Assembly: GCA_036898135.1 (NCBI GenBank)
Contig: CM072523.1
Span: 3,479,959 to 3,543,958, forward strand
DNA: 64,000 nucleotides
Source of the DNA: Oncomelania hupensis
Lineage: Eukaryota; Mollusca; Gastropoda; Littorinimorpha; Pomatiopsidae
Direction: 5' to 3'
The notes under the pieces are model-generated. The model was given only the letters and a program-made list of their open reading frames with translations, did no database searches and had not been told where the DNA came from. This document shows, piece by piece, positions 46,915 through 58,137 of the stretch (its first letter is position 1; each line of letters opens with the position of its first letter). The position numbers and the translations under genes are program-made.

Positions 46915-46995
46915 TTTGTATGTGTAGGTGTTTGTGTGTGTGCGTGTATGTGTGTGTGCGTGTGTGTGTATGTGTGTGTGCGTGTGTCTGTGTGC
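46915..46995. repeat. (GT)n microsatellite
   Basis: GT repeat with regular GCGT and GTAT interruptions. Confidence 0.9.
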
Positions 46996-47138
46996 ATATT
47001 TCTTCCTTGTTATATTTTTAAGTTCACATTCATTCATTCATTCACTCAGTCATGAATTCAAGTTCGCGTCTTGGACAGAACTAGTTCGAGCCTGACTTGA
47101 GCAACTCTTTAAGCCGGTGACTATCGTGCGTTGTTGTT

Positions 47139-47324
47139 TGTAGATTATAGTCACACGACACTTTCGCATATAGGTGACTACTGGACCGATTTATACTGAC
47201 ACCAGCGGGCCAGTTGTTGGTAAAGGGGAAAATAATATGATCACACGTTGACCAATCCGGGATTTGAACCAGCGACCTTTCGGTTACTAGCAAGACGCTC
47301 TTACCAACTGAGCTACCCGGCCCC
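47139..47324 (-). mobile_element. SINE-C copy 2 (tRNA-derived)
   Basis: Reverse of the 17.2-kb copy: on the minus strand GGGGCCGGGTAGCTCAGTTG, GCTGGTTCAAATCCCGG and ATTGGTCAACGTGTGATC, then TAGTCACCTATATGCG and GTGTCGTGTGACTATAATCT. Agreement over the whole length confirms a ~190-bp family. Confidence 0.8.
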
Positions 47325-47755
47325 ACGTATCGTGCGTGAAATATTGACAGTTCTTTATAGTTGACTACCTGCCAGTGATGGTCGAGCGGAGTACTAAACT
47401 ACCAAATCAAGTCAAAGATCAGTATTCCACAAAACAAACCCCATAGTGGTATACATGGAATTATGAAGAAATATATTAATATATATATTAAATGAAAAAA
47501 AAGATATTCATATTATTTACACCCCGGGTGTAGAAAAGTCTGGTGTCCACGTCTGGTGTACCAGGCAGCTGTAAGTCTGGTGTACCCGGCTAAGGCCGGG
47601 GGGTTATGGATGTGAAGGGAGTAAGTGCATCAGGAGACGGGTGAAATAAAGTCTAAATGTCCATCGCCAGAGGTCGACCTGTGACAGGCACTTTTATTGC
47701 CTTCCCCTAAACCACCGTGGTGACAAGTAGAGGGAAGGGAACGGATCGGTAGGTG
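47325..47755. other. No recognised feature
   Basis: Short CTGGTGT repeats near 47550-47590; otherwise unique. Confidence 0.3.
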
Positions 47756-47933
47756 AGAGGGAGAGAGAGACAGAGAGAGAGAGGGAGGGAGGGATGAGGG
47801 AGAGAGAGAAAGAAGTCGAAGTGGAAACCTTTAATAGGATAATATAGCTAGTCCTTACTGAACAATCCAGAACAGACAAAAAATAATTAACATAAAATAA
47901 TTTGAAACTAACATATACCTTAAATACGGTAAC

Positions 47934-47970
<37 letters not shown>

Positions 47971-48066
47971 TGGAGAGAAATGGGGAAGAGAGGGGGAGAG
48001 AAGAGGCGGTTTGGGGATGAGGTTGGTGAAGGTGCACTAAAGGAGCGAGGGGAAGGGATGGAAGAG

Positions 48067-48119
<53 letters not shown>

Positions 48120-48220
48120 TAGATAGACACAGATAGAGATACAGAAAAAGAAAGACACACACAGAGAGAGAAAGAGACCCAGAAAAATAAAAGACAGACA
48201 GACCGACAGAGATAAAGAGA
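47756..48220. repeat. Scattered (GA)n and (GACA)n tracts
   Basis: GA at 47758-47815 and 47935-47950, GACA at 47950-47970, and GA/GACA at 48065-48125, with mixed sequence between. Confidence 0.85.
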
Positions 48221-49020
48221 CAGACATTGAAACGGGCAGGAGTTATCTTAGCTTCCTTTAAAGGGCAAGCTATCCATAATAATCCAAAAAGCTTAAAGTA
48301 TATCTTAGCCCAAGATAAAAATGCGAAATTCTTTTGTAGCTGTCTAATTCAAGCCAAGAGCTAACTATGTTTGCTTATATAGCCATACAGATTTGTTTGT
48401 GTCGGATATTCGCGAAGTTTGAATGCCCCAGCATTCAAAAGATCGTCTGCCAACCGCAGTAAAAGGCTTTTCTCTGCATCAGAATTAAGGCACATGCGCA
48501 AACCAACAAACACAGCGCTGCATGACCAATAAGCCCCAATCAGGTGGCTGTGGATTAGCCTGGGAGGGAAACAAACCTGTGCCCATAGTATTGACCCTCT
48601 AGGACCGCATTTGGAGTCACTTTGCTAGTAAAGTCCAGTGCTGTCACCCAAGGACTTTTTTGTGCTGCTTACACATCCATAGGAAACCTTTCATCTCAAT
48701 AATGTGGATTAATACTAAACCTGAAAGTTATAAACAAAAAAAATACGTTACACTCATTTTAAATACTCCCTCTTCCACACATTCGGGAAAAAAAAAACAA
48801 TTTTGCACTACTGAAAATACAAAAGTTGAAGAATATTGTTTGGAACACAAAAAAATCCCCTTAAAGTGAAATTACTTCTCCGTCAGGGCAGCAATACGTT
48901 AGCGGAACTGTTAGGGGCGAAGCGAGAGAATCCTAGGTCTGGAATGACAGGAAGCCAAAACAACAATCCTCCACTGTGCCCTAGCGCCAAACCAGACGGA
49001 GATATAAGGCATAGAAGCAG
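48221..49020. other. Unannotated unique region
   Basis: No gene found. 48520-48560 contains CCAATAAGCCCCAATCAGG, but no promoter context is evident. Confidence 0.3.
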
Positions 49021-49100
49021 GGGAATGATGGAGAGAGATATGGAGAGAAAGAGACAGAGACAGAGAAAGACAGAGAGAGACAGAGAGAGACATTCATACA
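49021..49100. repeat. (GA)n/GACA tract
   Basis: Purine repeat. Confidence 0.85.
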
Positions 49101-49184
49101 TCCACACAGACAACTGCACTCGGAAGAAAAACGGGTAAGTGAAATGAGCTGAAAACTTGCGAAAGGACGATGGGACGGCGACTA

Positions 49185-49305
49185 CGACGACGATGATGAT
49201 AATGATGATTATGCTGCTGCTGCTGCTGATGATAATGCTGCTGCTGCTGCAGCGGCTGCTGCTGCTGCTGATGATGATGATGATCATGATCATGATCATG
49301 AAGAT
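49185..49305. repeat. GAT/GCT triplets with CATGAT palindromes
   Basis: Mixed triplet repeat ending in alternating GATCATGATCATGATCATGA near 49280-49300, which is self-complementary. Confidence 0.9.
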
Positions 49306-49619
49306 GATGATTTATGACCACAGCGATGACGACGAAGGTGACAATACGAACACCAATCATCGTATAAATAACTATTGATGACAACGACAGGCCGACAAGA
49401 CAGAGCGAAGAAAAAAAGAAATGAAGCAATTACTTATTGATTAAATCCATCAACTTGCAAATAGACCACTCAACATAAAATAATTGTTTTAAAAATCATT
49501 TCGGGGCTCATCTGAAGAAATCACTATAATAGTCAATGCACCTCACAAAAATCCTCATCCACGTCCAAGCCACTCCCATCAACGCAAATTCACGTTTTCA
49601 GGGGACGAGATCGTGCGTG
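49306..49619. other. No recognised feature
   Basis: Unique sequence. Confidence 0.3.
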
Positions 49620-49790
49620 TCTATATAATGTGTGCAAAATGTTCTTGTTCGTCTTACAATAATATTTATGTGCAATATTTTCTTATGTATCTCATAATAT
49701 GTGCAACATTTTCTTATATGTCTTATAATATGTGCAACATTTTATTATGTGTCTAATCCTATGCTCAATATTTTGGTTTAAACAGAATTT
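49620..49790. repeat. Degenerate 40-45-bp tandem repeat (GTGCAACATTTTCTTAT)
   Basis: About four units of ATGTGCAACATTTTCTTAT plus GTCTTATAAT. The same motif recurs at 50325-50440 as ATGAGCAACATTTTCGTGT, so the two stretches are probably one old array. Confidence 0.75.
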
Positions 49791-50324
49791 TATTATTCAC
49801 GAAACAAGTAAAGCATGGAGAACATAAAGGGCACACAAAAGCAAAGCTTAAATAAGTGCTACCCTTTGACAAATGACAGCAATGAAAAGTCTGGCGAACA
49901 GGAACAAGTACAAAGTAATAAAAAAACAGAAGCACATAAATTAATCTTTTCAACAATGAAAAGAAAACAAACATATAACTATAGTATAACAGACAAGAAA
50001 TACAGTAACGTCGAACAAGAAAAAAAAGTAATAAAGAAATAAATGAATGAACTAACTAACGAGAAACAGATACATGCACCCAAGAGTAAACTTTACACAA
50101 TATAGTAGCTGTCGATTAAAAGGTAAATAAATGCCTGCAGCAATCTAAAACAAGGAGATAAAAAAATCAGTTTGGAGGAGGGGGGGAAAAAAGTCACGTG
50201 CAAGTAGAAAACAAAGTAAAATAAAAACAACGCGTGCACACACACACAACACACACACACACACACACACAGAAATAGATCGAAACTACGTGTTTGCACG
50301 TGAACAGATATTTAAAATAGTGAT
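49791..50324. other. Unannotated; A-rich, with (CA)n at 50235-50275
   Basis: An open frame of 75 codons (MENIKGTQKQSLNKCYPLTN) exists but is Lys/Asn-rich because of base composition. Confidence 0.25.
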
Positions 50325-50441
50325 GAGCTCAATATTTTCATGTGCCTTTTATAATTATGGGCAACATTTTCTGGTGCCTGTACTAATAATATGAGCAACA
50401 TTTTCGTGTGGGTCTTATAACATGAGCAACATTTCGTAGCC
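50325..50441. repeat. Degenerate 40-45-bp tandem repeat, second part
   Basis: Three units with CAACATTTTC and TCTTATAA. The last unit contains the target site of RTE copy R6. Confidence 0.7.
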
Positions 50442-50665
50442 ATCCTGCAAGGCACAGTGCAAGGGGTTAAGGAGGTAGAAGAAGAGGGAGACCCAAAAAG
50501 AGGTGGGAGGACAACATTGGAGAATGGACTGGTTTGACACTGAGCGAAACCATCAGGGTTGCTGAGGACAGGGAAAGATGGAGTACGCTGGTTAAACGAT
50601 CATCTGTGGTGCCCCTACGACCTCCGAGTTACGGGATAGGATAGGATAGGGTAGGATAGGATAGG
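50442..50665 (+). mobile_element. RTE-clade LINE copy R6, 224 bp, with 14-bp target duplication
   Basis: The shortest RTE copy: it begins at CATCCTGCAAGGCACAGTGC and ends in (GGATA)n. Flanks are AACATTTCGTAGCC (50428-50441) and AACATTTTGTAGCC (50666-50679), a 14-bp duplication with one mismatch. A small insertion (GTTAAG) lies after GTGCAAGGG relative to R1. Truncation plus target duplication are signatures of target-primed reverse transcription. Confidence 0.9.
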
Positions 50666-50739
50666 AACATTTTGTAGCCTTTGGTAAATGGTCCGAAAAA
50701 TGCTGAATACTCTACTTTAGCTACGACTAATAATATGAA

Positions 50740-51300
50740 CCGCTTTAATAATAATAATAATACAGTACATTTATATCGCGCGGTACCTCGCAAACGGTAA
50801 GGAAAGCGAGCTCGCCGCGCTTGACAACACACTTGCAATCACACACACACGCACACACACACACCCACACACCCACACACACACACACACACGCACACAG
50901 AACACGTATACACTTATCAAATGGTTAAATAATTACAGTAAAACATGGCCATGCAAAACAACAGATAATATGAATACCAAGAACCGAGCCGATGCCGCCA
51001 CCATCCATGAACAGATGACGTGACTTGGTAAAAGATTACATATGGGGATGGAAGGGAGGGGGAGTGAAAATTATTGAGTTTGCATGTTAAAAAGGAGGGT
51101 CTTTAATTGGCGCTTGAAGGAAGAAAGTGATGGAGCATGTCGGAGTTGCATGGGTAGTGAGTTCCAGGCAGTTGCAGCAGAGAAAGAGAAAGATCGTTCA
51201 CCATAGGTCTTTGAGTGAATACGGGGGATAGAAAGCAGTCTTGTATCAGAAGAAGAGCGGAGTTGTCTTGCAGGAGAGCTTTACGTACGAATGAAAGTGG
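50740..51300. mobile_element. Dispersed repeat with 'TTTATATCGCGC' end
   Basis: A short (AAT)n and ACAGTACATTTATATCGCGC, a (CA)n at 50838-50895, then GGAGGGTCTTTAATTGGCGC, GTGAGTTCCAGGCAGTTGC and AAAGATCGTTCACCATAGG. The end resembles the shared SINE-B/D 3' motif, and the interior resembles a repeat common in marine invertebrates. Boundaries are uncertain. Confidence 0.4.
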
Positions 51301-51676
51301 ATTTTATATTGAAGTTGGAGGAGGTGGGCGTATGGGGTTGCTGTGATGAATGGGAAGGGATAGGGTGGGGAGGGGGGTGCGGCTTATATTGTGCATCGCA
51401 TGGTATTTCGTAAAGTACGGTACGGTACATAAATCATTGGAAGAAGAAATCAACAAATAAATGAAAGAAGACAGACAGACAGAAACAATTACAATTATCA
51501 AATAAAACTAACATCAAAGAAACAATGAAACAGGAAAACAGGTAAACAAACAAAAAAAAGAAATTCAACAAACGAACTGAGAAAAAAAATCAACCATTTA
51601 CTTACAGCCATTTGACGCCGTAGCAGTTGTCCACAAACACCGTCACCATCATCATCAGCATCAGCAACGACATCGT
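51301..51676. other. No recognised feature
   Basis: A-rich unique sequence. Confidence 0.3.
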
Positions 51677-51756
51677 TAATCCGTCCGGTATTGGTATCTT
51701 CATCTTGCTATTTAATCCTTTAATCCGCACAGTCGTTAATCCATCCGCGATAATCC
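51677..51756. promoter_or_regulatory. TAATCC motif cluster
   Basis: TAATCC at 51677, 51713, 51721, 51737 and 51751, all in the same orientation, with another at 51896. Part may be a decayed short repeat (TTAATCCGTCC, TTAATCCATCC). A K50-homeodomain cluster is the functional alternative. Confidence 0.2.
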
Positions 51757-52194
51757 GTGAACGACGAACCCATCTGAGGAAGGATCCATCCAAGAAAAAT
51801 CCATGACCCAGCAACTACAGCTACAGTAGGTGAATTGGGCGAGAAACGAAAAACCAGCAAAACAATTAATACCAGTTATATTAATTCATCGACAATAATC
51901 CACGAAAAGATGTCTTAAAGCATCCATACAAAATGCATTAAAACAAGAAGCGTCAGCGCAAAGATCCAAAAGGAATCCCAATAGCAACATAAGGGAGGGT
52001 ATCCTCAATTGCTACTCTTCTCGATTTTTTGTTGTTCAGAAGCTGGATTGTGATGGGCTGAGCTGCTGTTTTTCTAGCCACGGAACTGAAACATGGAGAT
52101 GCAGTGGTTCAAACCTCATTAGAAATATGTTTGTACTTTCTCTAGACGATCTCGATTTGAGGAAAATCGCTACACTAATGACGCATGACAAAAT
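51757..52194. other. No recognised feature
   Basis: Unique sequence before a TTC/TTA microsatellite. Confidence 0.3.
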
Positions 52195-52303
52195 TCTTCT
52201 TCTTCTTCTTCTTCTTCTTCTTCTTCTTCTTCTTCTTCTTCTTCTTCTTTTTTTTCTTCTTCTTCTTCTTCTTCTTCTTCTTCTTCTTCTTCTTCTTCTT
52301 CTT

Positions 52304-52368
<65 letters not shown>

Positions 52369-52412
52369 AACTACTACTACCACTACTTCTACTACTACTA
52401 TTTTTTTTTCTT
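52195..52412. repeat. (CTT)n-(ATT)n-(ACT)n microsatellite
   Basis: CTT to 52332, ATT to 52368, then ACT triplets and a T run. Poly-Leu/Phe/Arg frames are repeat translations. Confidence 0.95.
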
Positions 52413-52815
52413 CAAATTCACAGCGAGTGTTACCCCACCAGAAGAAAATAAGATAACGCCGCCCCCCTCCTCCTTACTCTTGTCCTCCCTCCTTTCCCCA
52501 AAACGTAACCCTTTTTTCAAAACAACGGGTTTGATATAAATCCATCAATTCATTTGATGAATAGCATCAAAGTCGATTCTAAAAATAGCAGCGCAGCGGC
52601 AGAGGGTACAGGAAGCACAGTGGTTTATTTACACGACAATTGGCATTCGATTTACAAACGTTTTGTTTACTTTATGCTATGCCAGGTTATTTTTATTTAT
52701 TTATCTGAACAAGTTCTCATTATAATGTAATATTAGGCTCATAAGCACATTTGTATTTCTTCTTTTATAAATTTTAGATATATAGTTATTTCTGACAAAA
52801 GGGCAATCAAAATAT
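52413..52815. other. No recognised feature
   Basis: AT-rich unique sequence. Confidence 0.35.
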
Positions 52816-52889
<74 letters not shown>

Positions 52890-53000
52890 CAACAACAACA
52901 GGCAATTTATACAACGCTTTCCAAAATCACAAAGCGCTTTACACAAACAAATGTAAACACAACATGTGTACATTGGTCAATAACACGCAACCACATACAC
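52816..53000 (-). mobile_element. (AAT)n-(AAC)n tail with SINE-like 3' end
   Basis: The triplet tract to 52900 is followed by GGCAATTTATACAACGCTTT and CACAAAGCGCTTTACACAAA. AT-triplets followed by a GCGC/AAAGCGC motif match the reversed 3' ends of the SINE families here; no head is recognised. Confidence 0.45.
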
Positions 53001-53016
53001 ATCCCAACACCCAAAA

Positions 53017-53186
53017 GAGATTTCTCTTATATCGCGCACTTACAAGCTCAGAGAGCTTCTCAAAGCGCTGGCCCGTAATATCCAGCAATCACACAATAGT
53101 TTGCTGAAGTCAGGATTCGAACCCACGTCGCCCAAGACGCACTCACACAAGTCGTGCGCTCTGACCACTGAGCTATCCCTGCCGCC
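53017..53186 (-). mobile_element. SINE-D copy 1 (tRNA-derived)
   Basis: On the minus strand: CTCAGTGGTCAGAGCGCACG (A-box region), GACGTGGGTTCGAATCCTGA (B box), CTTCAGCAAACTATTGTG, GGCCAGCGCTTTGAGAAGC and TTGTAAGTGCGCGATATAAG. It agrees throughout with the 57.5-kb copy. Confidence 0.8.
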
Positions 53187-53354
53187 AAAACAACAAACAA
53201 CGCTCACTCATGGCGCCTAAGGAAAGGCCTCTCTAAACAGATGCGTCTTCAAGTTCAGTTTAAAAGACGCTAGTGAAGGACTGTGACGGACGCATAATAA
53301 GTCTTCGATCTGTGGACCTGTTAGAGCTTTCATTCCTATTGTTTTTTGTCGACT
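53187..53354. other. Probable dispersed-repeat fragment
   Basis: AGATGCGTCTTCAAGTTCAG and AAAAGACGCTAGTGAAGG resemble the interior of the 50.7-51.3-kb repeat. Not enough to define an element. Confidence 0.3.
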
Positions 53355-53482
53355 GCTGTGCGCCTACGGGCAGCAAGTGGTAGCCTCGGGCGGTTTCAGC
53401 TACATCCTGTATCGGCCAGCGCCTTGAGCAGCTCTTGAACTGGATAAGCGCTATATAAGAATGACTACCTAAATAAAACATT
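53355..53482 (+). mobile_element. SINE-B 3' fragment
   Basis: GGCAGCAAGTGGTAGCC, ATCCTGTATCGGCCAGCGCC, TTGAGCAGCTCTTGAACTGG and ATAAGCGCTATATAAGAATG, then an AAATAAAA tail. Confidence 0.7.
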
Positions 53483-53654
53483 ACTTCGCATGTAGGCGTT
53501 CCGAATATTCATCTCGGTACAACGTTAACAAATCTATAGCGAAAAAATAAATAAAATAAATGCAATTTCCCATTCCGTGAAAATCAGTCTCTGGTAAAAT
53601 TCACCAAATTTCGCGAACATAAAACTAAACACTTTTCTAAAAAGTAAAACCAAA

Positions 53655-53727
53655 ATCAGAAATTAATTAATTAATTAATTAATTATCTAATTAATCAATT
53701 AATAACAACAACAACAACAACAACAAC

Positions 53728-53804
<77 letters not shown>

Positions 53805-53815
53805 CAATAATACAT
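53655..53815. repeat. (AATT)n, (AAC)n and (AAT)n microsatellites
   Basis: Three consecutive short-unit tracts. Confidence 0.95.
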
Positions 53816-54453
53816 TTCTAATTCACAATAAAAACAAAATGAAATAGACATTCTATCTGTATAAATCTACGCACCAAATGGGTAAAAAAAACAGTTTCTT
53901 TCAATAACTCCAATTCCTTTTCTTTCCGTGAGACCACCCTGTGTGTTAAACACAATTGTAATCTCCCTTTATTGATCTCTCCACCAGACACATTTCTTTC
54001 AACTGGACGTCTACACTCAAAATCTCTCAAAATGTACAATGTACCTCACGTTTTAAACAATATTATTACAAATTTTCGAGTTCCACGTGAAAATAGAGAA
54101 CCGCGCTCTAAAGATTGCGTTTTGAAATCCACGCGCAAAACCGCAAAATTTCGAGAAAATTTTTTTTCCTATATATTATCTTGCTTTAATTTATGCATGG
54201 TGGATTTTTTGGCGTGAACACGCCTTAGACCACTGAGACTGTGTTTTGATGGTTGCGAGATCGATTTTTGGTAAAGGTCCAAAACATTAAAACTGGCCGG
54301 TCTTGTTGCGTCAGTCAGTCTTAAATGGCTATTTTTAATGGATAATGCAAATTATTTTACAACAAAAAGTTATTCATCTTATACAGGTCATACAAAAGTG
54401 TAAGACCTGTATCAGATAAATAGCTGTATACGTCGTCCTTTTTTTTCTCCCCG
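53816..54453. other. No recognised feature
   Basis: Unique sequence with short frames but no family match that I can support. Confidence 0.3.
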
Positions 54454-54483
54454 TAATAATATTGGATGCTATTTACGCGCTTT
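54454..54483 (-). mobile_element. SINE-A 3' end, left piece of a split copy
   Basis: TAATAATATTGGATGCTATT and TACGCGCTTT are the reverse of the SINE-A terminus (AAAGCGCGTA ... ATAGCATCC plus triplets). The element continues at 55040 after RTE copy R7. Confidence 0.8.
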
Positions 54484-55039
54484 ACTGCTGCCCTGGCGAG
54501 GTTGAAGCCAATTTGGAAAGACAGGACCATCAGTCTACATTCCAAGGTAGGCTGCTGCGCTACCTTGTCATCTCCATCTTCCTATATGCTTGCGAAACAT
54601 GGACCCTCACAGCAGATCTCCAACGAAGAATACAAAGCATGGAGATGAGGTGCTACAGAAGACTTCTGGGCATTTCCTATACCCAGCACATCACCAACGA
54701 CGAAGTCCGACAGACCATCACACAAGCCATGGGACAACACGATGACCTGCTCACAGTGGTGAAAAAAACGGAAACTCCGATGGTATGGCCACGTCACCTG
54801 ATCATCAGGTCTTGCAAAGACCATCCTGCAAGGCACAGTGCAAGGAGGTAGAAGAAGAGGGAGACCAAAAAAGAGGTGGGAGGACAACATTCGAGAATGG
54901 ACTGGTTTGACACTGAGCGAAACAATCAGGGTTGCTGAGGATAGAGAAAGATGGAGTACCCTGGTTAAACGAAAATCGGTGGTGCCCCTACGACCTCCGA
55001 GTTACGGGATAGGATAGGATAGGATAGGATAGGATAGGA
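54484..55039 (+). mobile_element. RTE-clade LINE copy R7, inserted in SINE-A
   Basis: 556 bp, flanked by the perfect 10-bp duplication TACGCGCTTT (54474-54483 and 55040-55049). It encodes ARLKPIWKDRTISLHSK and, after frameshifts, SIFLYACETWTLTADLQ, CYRRLLGISYTQHITNDEV and RWEDNIREW, ending in (GGATA)n. A one-base insertion (AAAAAA) near 54765 breaks the frame before the LRWYGHV-type motif. The copy is inactive. Confidence 0.9.
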
Positions 55040-55408
55040 TACGCGCTTTTCACCAAATTACCAATCATGTTCAAAACGCGGCGATCAGTACCAAAATACA
55101 CGATCACAATCTCTCTCTCTCTCACACACGCACAACAAACGCACACCTATCACGCAAAGACGTGGTGTAAAGGCATGGAGATCGCCCGCTATGAGAACAC
55201 GGAAACAAAATCGAATTTTTAGATTTGAAATTTTTTTAATTGACTGCATCCAACACAGGGAGGGAGGGAGCCGGAGAACCCGGAGAAAACCCTCGGTGAC
55301 CTTGAATAGTCTCGTCCCTAAATCACATACGTTCGCCCCTTGCGGGAATGGAACTCGCGACCTTCGGCATAGGAAACCGGCGACTAATCCACTGCGCCAC
55401 CGGGCCAA
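55040..55408 (-). mobile_element. SINE-A, right piece of a split copy, with tRNA-like head
   Basis: From the left: TACGCGCTTTTCACCAAATT, ACGTGGTGTAAAGGCATGG, TTGACTGCATCCAACACAGG, AGAACCCGGAGAAAACCCTC (core), GGGAATGGAACTCGCGACC and TTCGGCATAGGAAACCGGCG, ending at the head GCGCCACCGGGCC. With 54454-54483 it forms one near-complete SINE-A. Confidence 0.8.
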
Positions 55409-55417
55409 CCTCCTCCA

Positions 55418-55419
<2 letters not shown>

Positions 55420-55453
<34 letters not shown>
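55420..55453. repeat. Poly-T run
   Basis: About 33 T. It adjoins the head end of the reversed SINE-A, so it is not that element's tail. Confidence 0.85.
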
Positions 55454-55455
<2 letters not shown>

Positions 55456-55879
55456 CAGTTTATAGTCCCTTCTCTTCCCAATAAGGATTTTCAGAGAGGA
55501 GACTCCACTCTCCCCTCACCCCTCAAACCATACGTAATAACCCACAGCAAAACATAAGTACGCACGAGAAAGAACCAGTGACCTATATTTCTCCTTGTCC
55601 TGTGTGGCGACGCACGGGTGACAAACAAAACTCTATCAAATAATAGGACTTTTAAAAGATCTGTTTCTGGATGAAATGTTAGACAGGTCGTAAAGACGGT
55701 TTACCTCAAAAAGAGTGTCATAAGCCTATTTTAAAAACGTGTGAAATTTGGTGCTCTGTTACGCCTTTCGAAAGATAATGCCTCCGAAATTATATTGGAC
55801 CCCATTGGTGTGAGAGCAGACGGGGATAACTACCCCGAAAAGAGAGAGTAGAAACTTAAATCAGCACTGAACCGCAAGA
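55454..55879. other. No recognised feature
   Basis: Unique sequence. Confidence 0.3.
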
Positions 55880-55985
55880 GGGACAGTAAAGGATTGCCAC
55901 ATTTCTCTTACCCAACAAAGGATCCAAACCTGGGTCCTCTGTGTGCCAGGCCGAAGGGCTCTACCGCTGATGGCGGATCCCTATA
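55880..55985 (-). mobile_element. tRNA-like SINE head, unassigned family
   Basis: On the minus strand GGGATCCGCCATCAGCGG and TAGAGCCC (A box), CCAGGTTTGGATCCTTTG (B box). It differs from the other heads in this window. No second copy is seen here. Confidence 0.45.
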
Positions 55986-56460
55986 TAAATGTCATGGAGA
56001 TAATTCTTTCAAGGAACAAGATATTTCACGATAGTTTATATTTGCGGTTTGATCAAAATTATTAAAAAAAAAAATCCCTTTCAACTAAAATAGGCTTAAA
56101 AGATGATTTCACTTTTATCAAACTGTGTCAATTCACTTCATGACAGATTTGTATATAATTTGCCGTCGATCAAAACATTTTTGTGTTGAAAGTCTAGATC
56201 ATGAGGTTGTAATATCGAAGCTCGTCATCAGCGAGTTTTATTTTATTTTATTATTTATATTTTTTAAAGCAGTATATTGTTTTTGATTCCTTACAGTAGC
56301 TTTTTTTTAACTAGCAGGCGAGTCTTTTTTGTTTTAAATTATTTCTGTAGCTCAATTACATTTTTTCTTCTTTTTTTCGGTTTGTTTTTTAAAACCAAGC
56401 ATTGCAAAACCAGTGGATCTTCGCCATTGTCTTTCTTTCTTATTTTATTATCCTCCTTAA
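55986..56460. other. No recognised feature
   Basis: T-rich unique sequence. Confidence 0.3.
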
Positions 56461-56643
56461 TCCTTTTTTTTCTCTCTCTCTACCCCCCCCCCCCCTCTCT
56501 ATCTCTCTAACTCTCTCTCTTTCTTTTTCTCTCTCTTACACACCACACACACATACACACACATTTTATCATTGATAATTATTTAAAACATCGACTTGAC
56601 TTGAAATATTCACTAATTATCGAATTCTAGTTTGAAATTAAAT

Positions 56644-56684
<41 letters not shown>

Positions 56685-56690
56685 CGGGTC
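56461..56690. repeat. (CT)n, short (CA)n and (AAC)n tracts
   Basis: CT with a C run at 56465-56540, CA at 56540-56562, AAC at 56644-56688. Confidence 0.9.
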
Positions 56691-57002
56691 GCTTAGCACA
56701 TTTTTCCTACTTTACGGCTTTAAAGGTTATCGGCAGAGTTCGAAGATAGCAAACTGAGATCATTTGTAAATTATCCAAAAGATACACCAACATCCTATAT
56801 TTGACGACATGACGAGATATACTTGGATTCCTGCTTTTAGTCAACGGCTGGGCAGTACCATGTTTGCACAAACTCGTGACCTATCATTAATTTATGAGAT
56901 CATTGGCTAACTATTCGCCAAAGATACACTAAAATTATCGTGCTGATGCTAGGACACACCCGGATCTTCGTGATCGTCTGGTGGGAAATGTGGATCTCCT
57001 CA

Positions 57003-57409
57003 GGGCGCAGTGAGGTTGATGTCGTTTTCCTATGCTGAAGGTCGCGGGTTTGAATCCCGCAAAGGCAGAGCTTATGTGACTTAAGTGCGAGACTATTCAT
57101 GTCACTGAAGGTTTACTCCGGGTACTACGGTTTCCTCCCTCTCCTCAATAACGGTATTAGATGCAGTCAATGCAAAATTTCCAAATTAAAATTGGATTTC
57201 CTTTCCGTCTTCTACTAGCGATCTCCATGCCTTTACACCCCATGCTTGAGTGATAGATGTGTGTTTGGTACGGGTGCTAGAGTGTGTGAAATATGTGAGC
57301 CTGTATGTTGGTACAGATCACTGCGCTTTGAGACTGATTTATGATTTGGGGTAAAAGCGCGTATCTATAGCATCCATTATTATGATTATGATTATGATTA
57401 TTATTGTTA

Positions 57410-57481
<72 letters not shown>
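57003..57481 (+). mobile_element. SINE-A, near full length
   Basis: The most complete uninterrupted copy. Order: head GGGCGCAGTGAGG and GTCGCGGGTTTGAATCCCGC (B box), core CTCCGGGTACTACGGTTTCC, GGTATTAGATGCAGTCAATG, TTGGATTTCCTTTCCGTC, CTTGAGTGATAGATGTGTG, GTATGTTGGTACAGATCACT, GATTTGGGGTAAAAGCGCG and ATAGCATCCA (about 57367). An (ATT)n tail of about 100 bp then runs to 57481. The CTCCGGGTACTCCGG core is a sequence I associate with widely distributed animal SINEs. Confidence 0.85.
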
Positions 57482-57482
<1 letters not shown>

Positions 57483-57650
57483 TCAGTGGTCCGAGCGCAC
57501 GGCTTGTGTACGTGCATCTTGGGAAACGTGGATTCGAACCCTGACTTCAGCAAATTATTGTGCGCATGCTGAATATCAGTGGCCAGCGCCTTGAGAAGCT
57601 CTCTGATCTTGTAATTGCGCTATATAAAAACAATCTCTATTTATTTTTAA
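57482..57650 (+). mobile_element. SINE-D copy 2 (tRNA-derived)
   Basis: Directly abuts the (ATT)n tail of the preceding SINE-A. CTCAGTGGTCCGAGCGCACG, ACGTGGATTCGAACCCTGAC, TTCAGCAAATTATTGTGCGC, GGCCAGCGCCTTGAGAAGC and TAATTGCGCTATATAAAAAC. The 3' end is shared with SINE-B. Confidence 0.8.
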
Positions 57651-57856
57651 AAATAAAAACGAAAACATCTGTTGGACTTTCCGCTATAAAACAATAAATA
57701 CATAAATAAATTAGTGACTGGTGGAATGAATTATTAAATTAATAGCTTATTATTTATTAAAACAGATTTATTTTTAATGGCTGTTTCTTCGAAGACTTTT
57801 AATTTAGTTTTATTAAATTAATGTGTTTCTCTTGTTCTTTCGATAATTAACGTATT

Positions 57857-57864
57857 TCATCATC

Positions 57865-57928
<64 letters not shown>

Positions 57929-57937
57929 GTAATAATA

Positions 57938-58001
<64 letters not shown>

Positions 58002-58012
58002 CGTCATCATCA

Positions 58013-58081
<69 letters not shown>

Positions 58082-58093
58082 ATGATGATGACG

Positions 58094-58135
<42 letters not shown>
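57857..58135. repeat. (AAT)n/(ATT)n palindrome with CGTCATCATC arms
   Basis: (AAT)n to 58000, then TCGTCATCATCATCATTATT, (ATT)n, AATGATGATGATGACGATTA and (TTA)n. The TCGTCATCATCATCA block at about 58001 is the exact reverse complement of the block at about 58080, so the tract folds on itself. Confidence 0.95.

Positions 58136-58137
<2 letters not shown>

Noticed and set aside
49815..50042. 75-codon Lys/Asn-rich small protein
   Set aside because: Composition follows the A-rich DNA, with no conserved motif or second copy.
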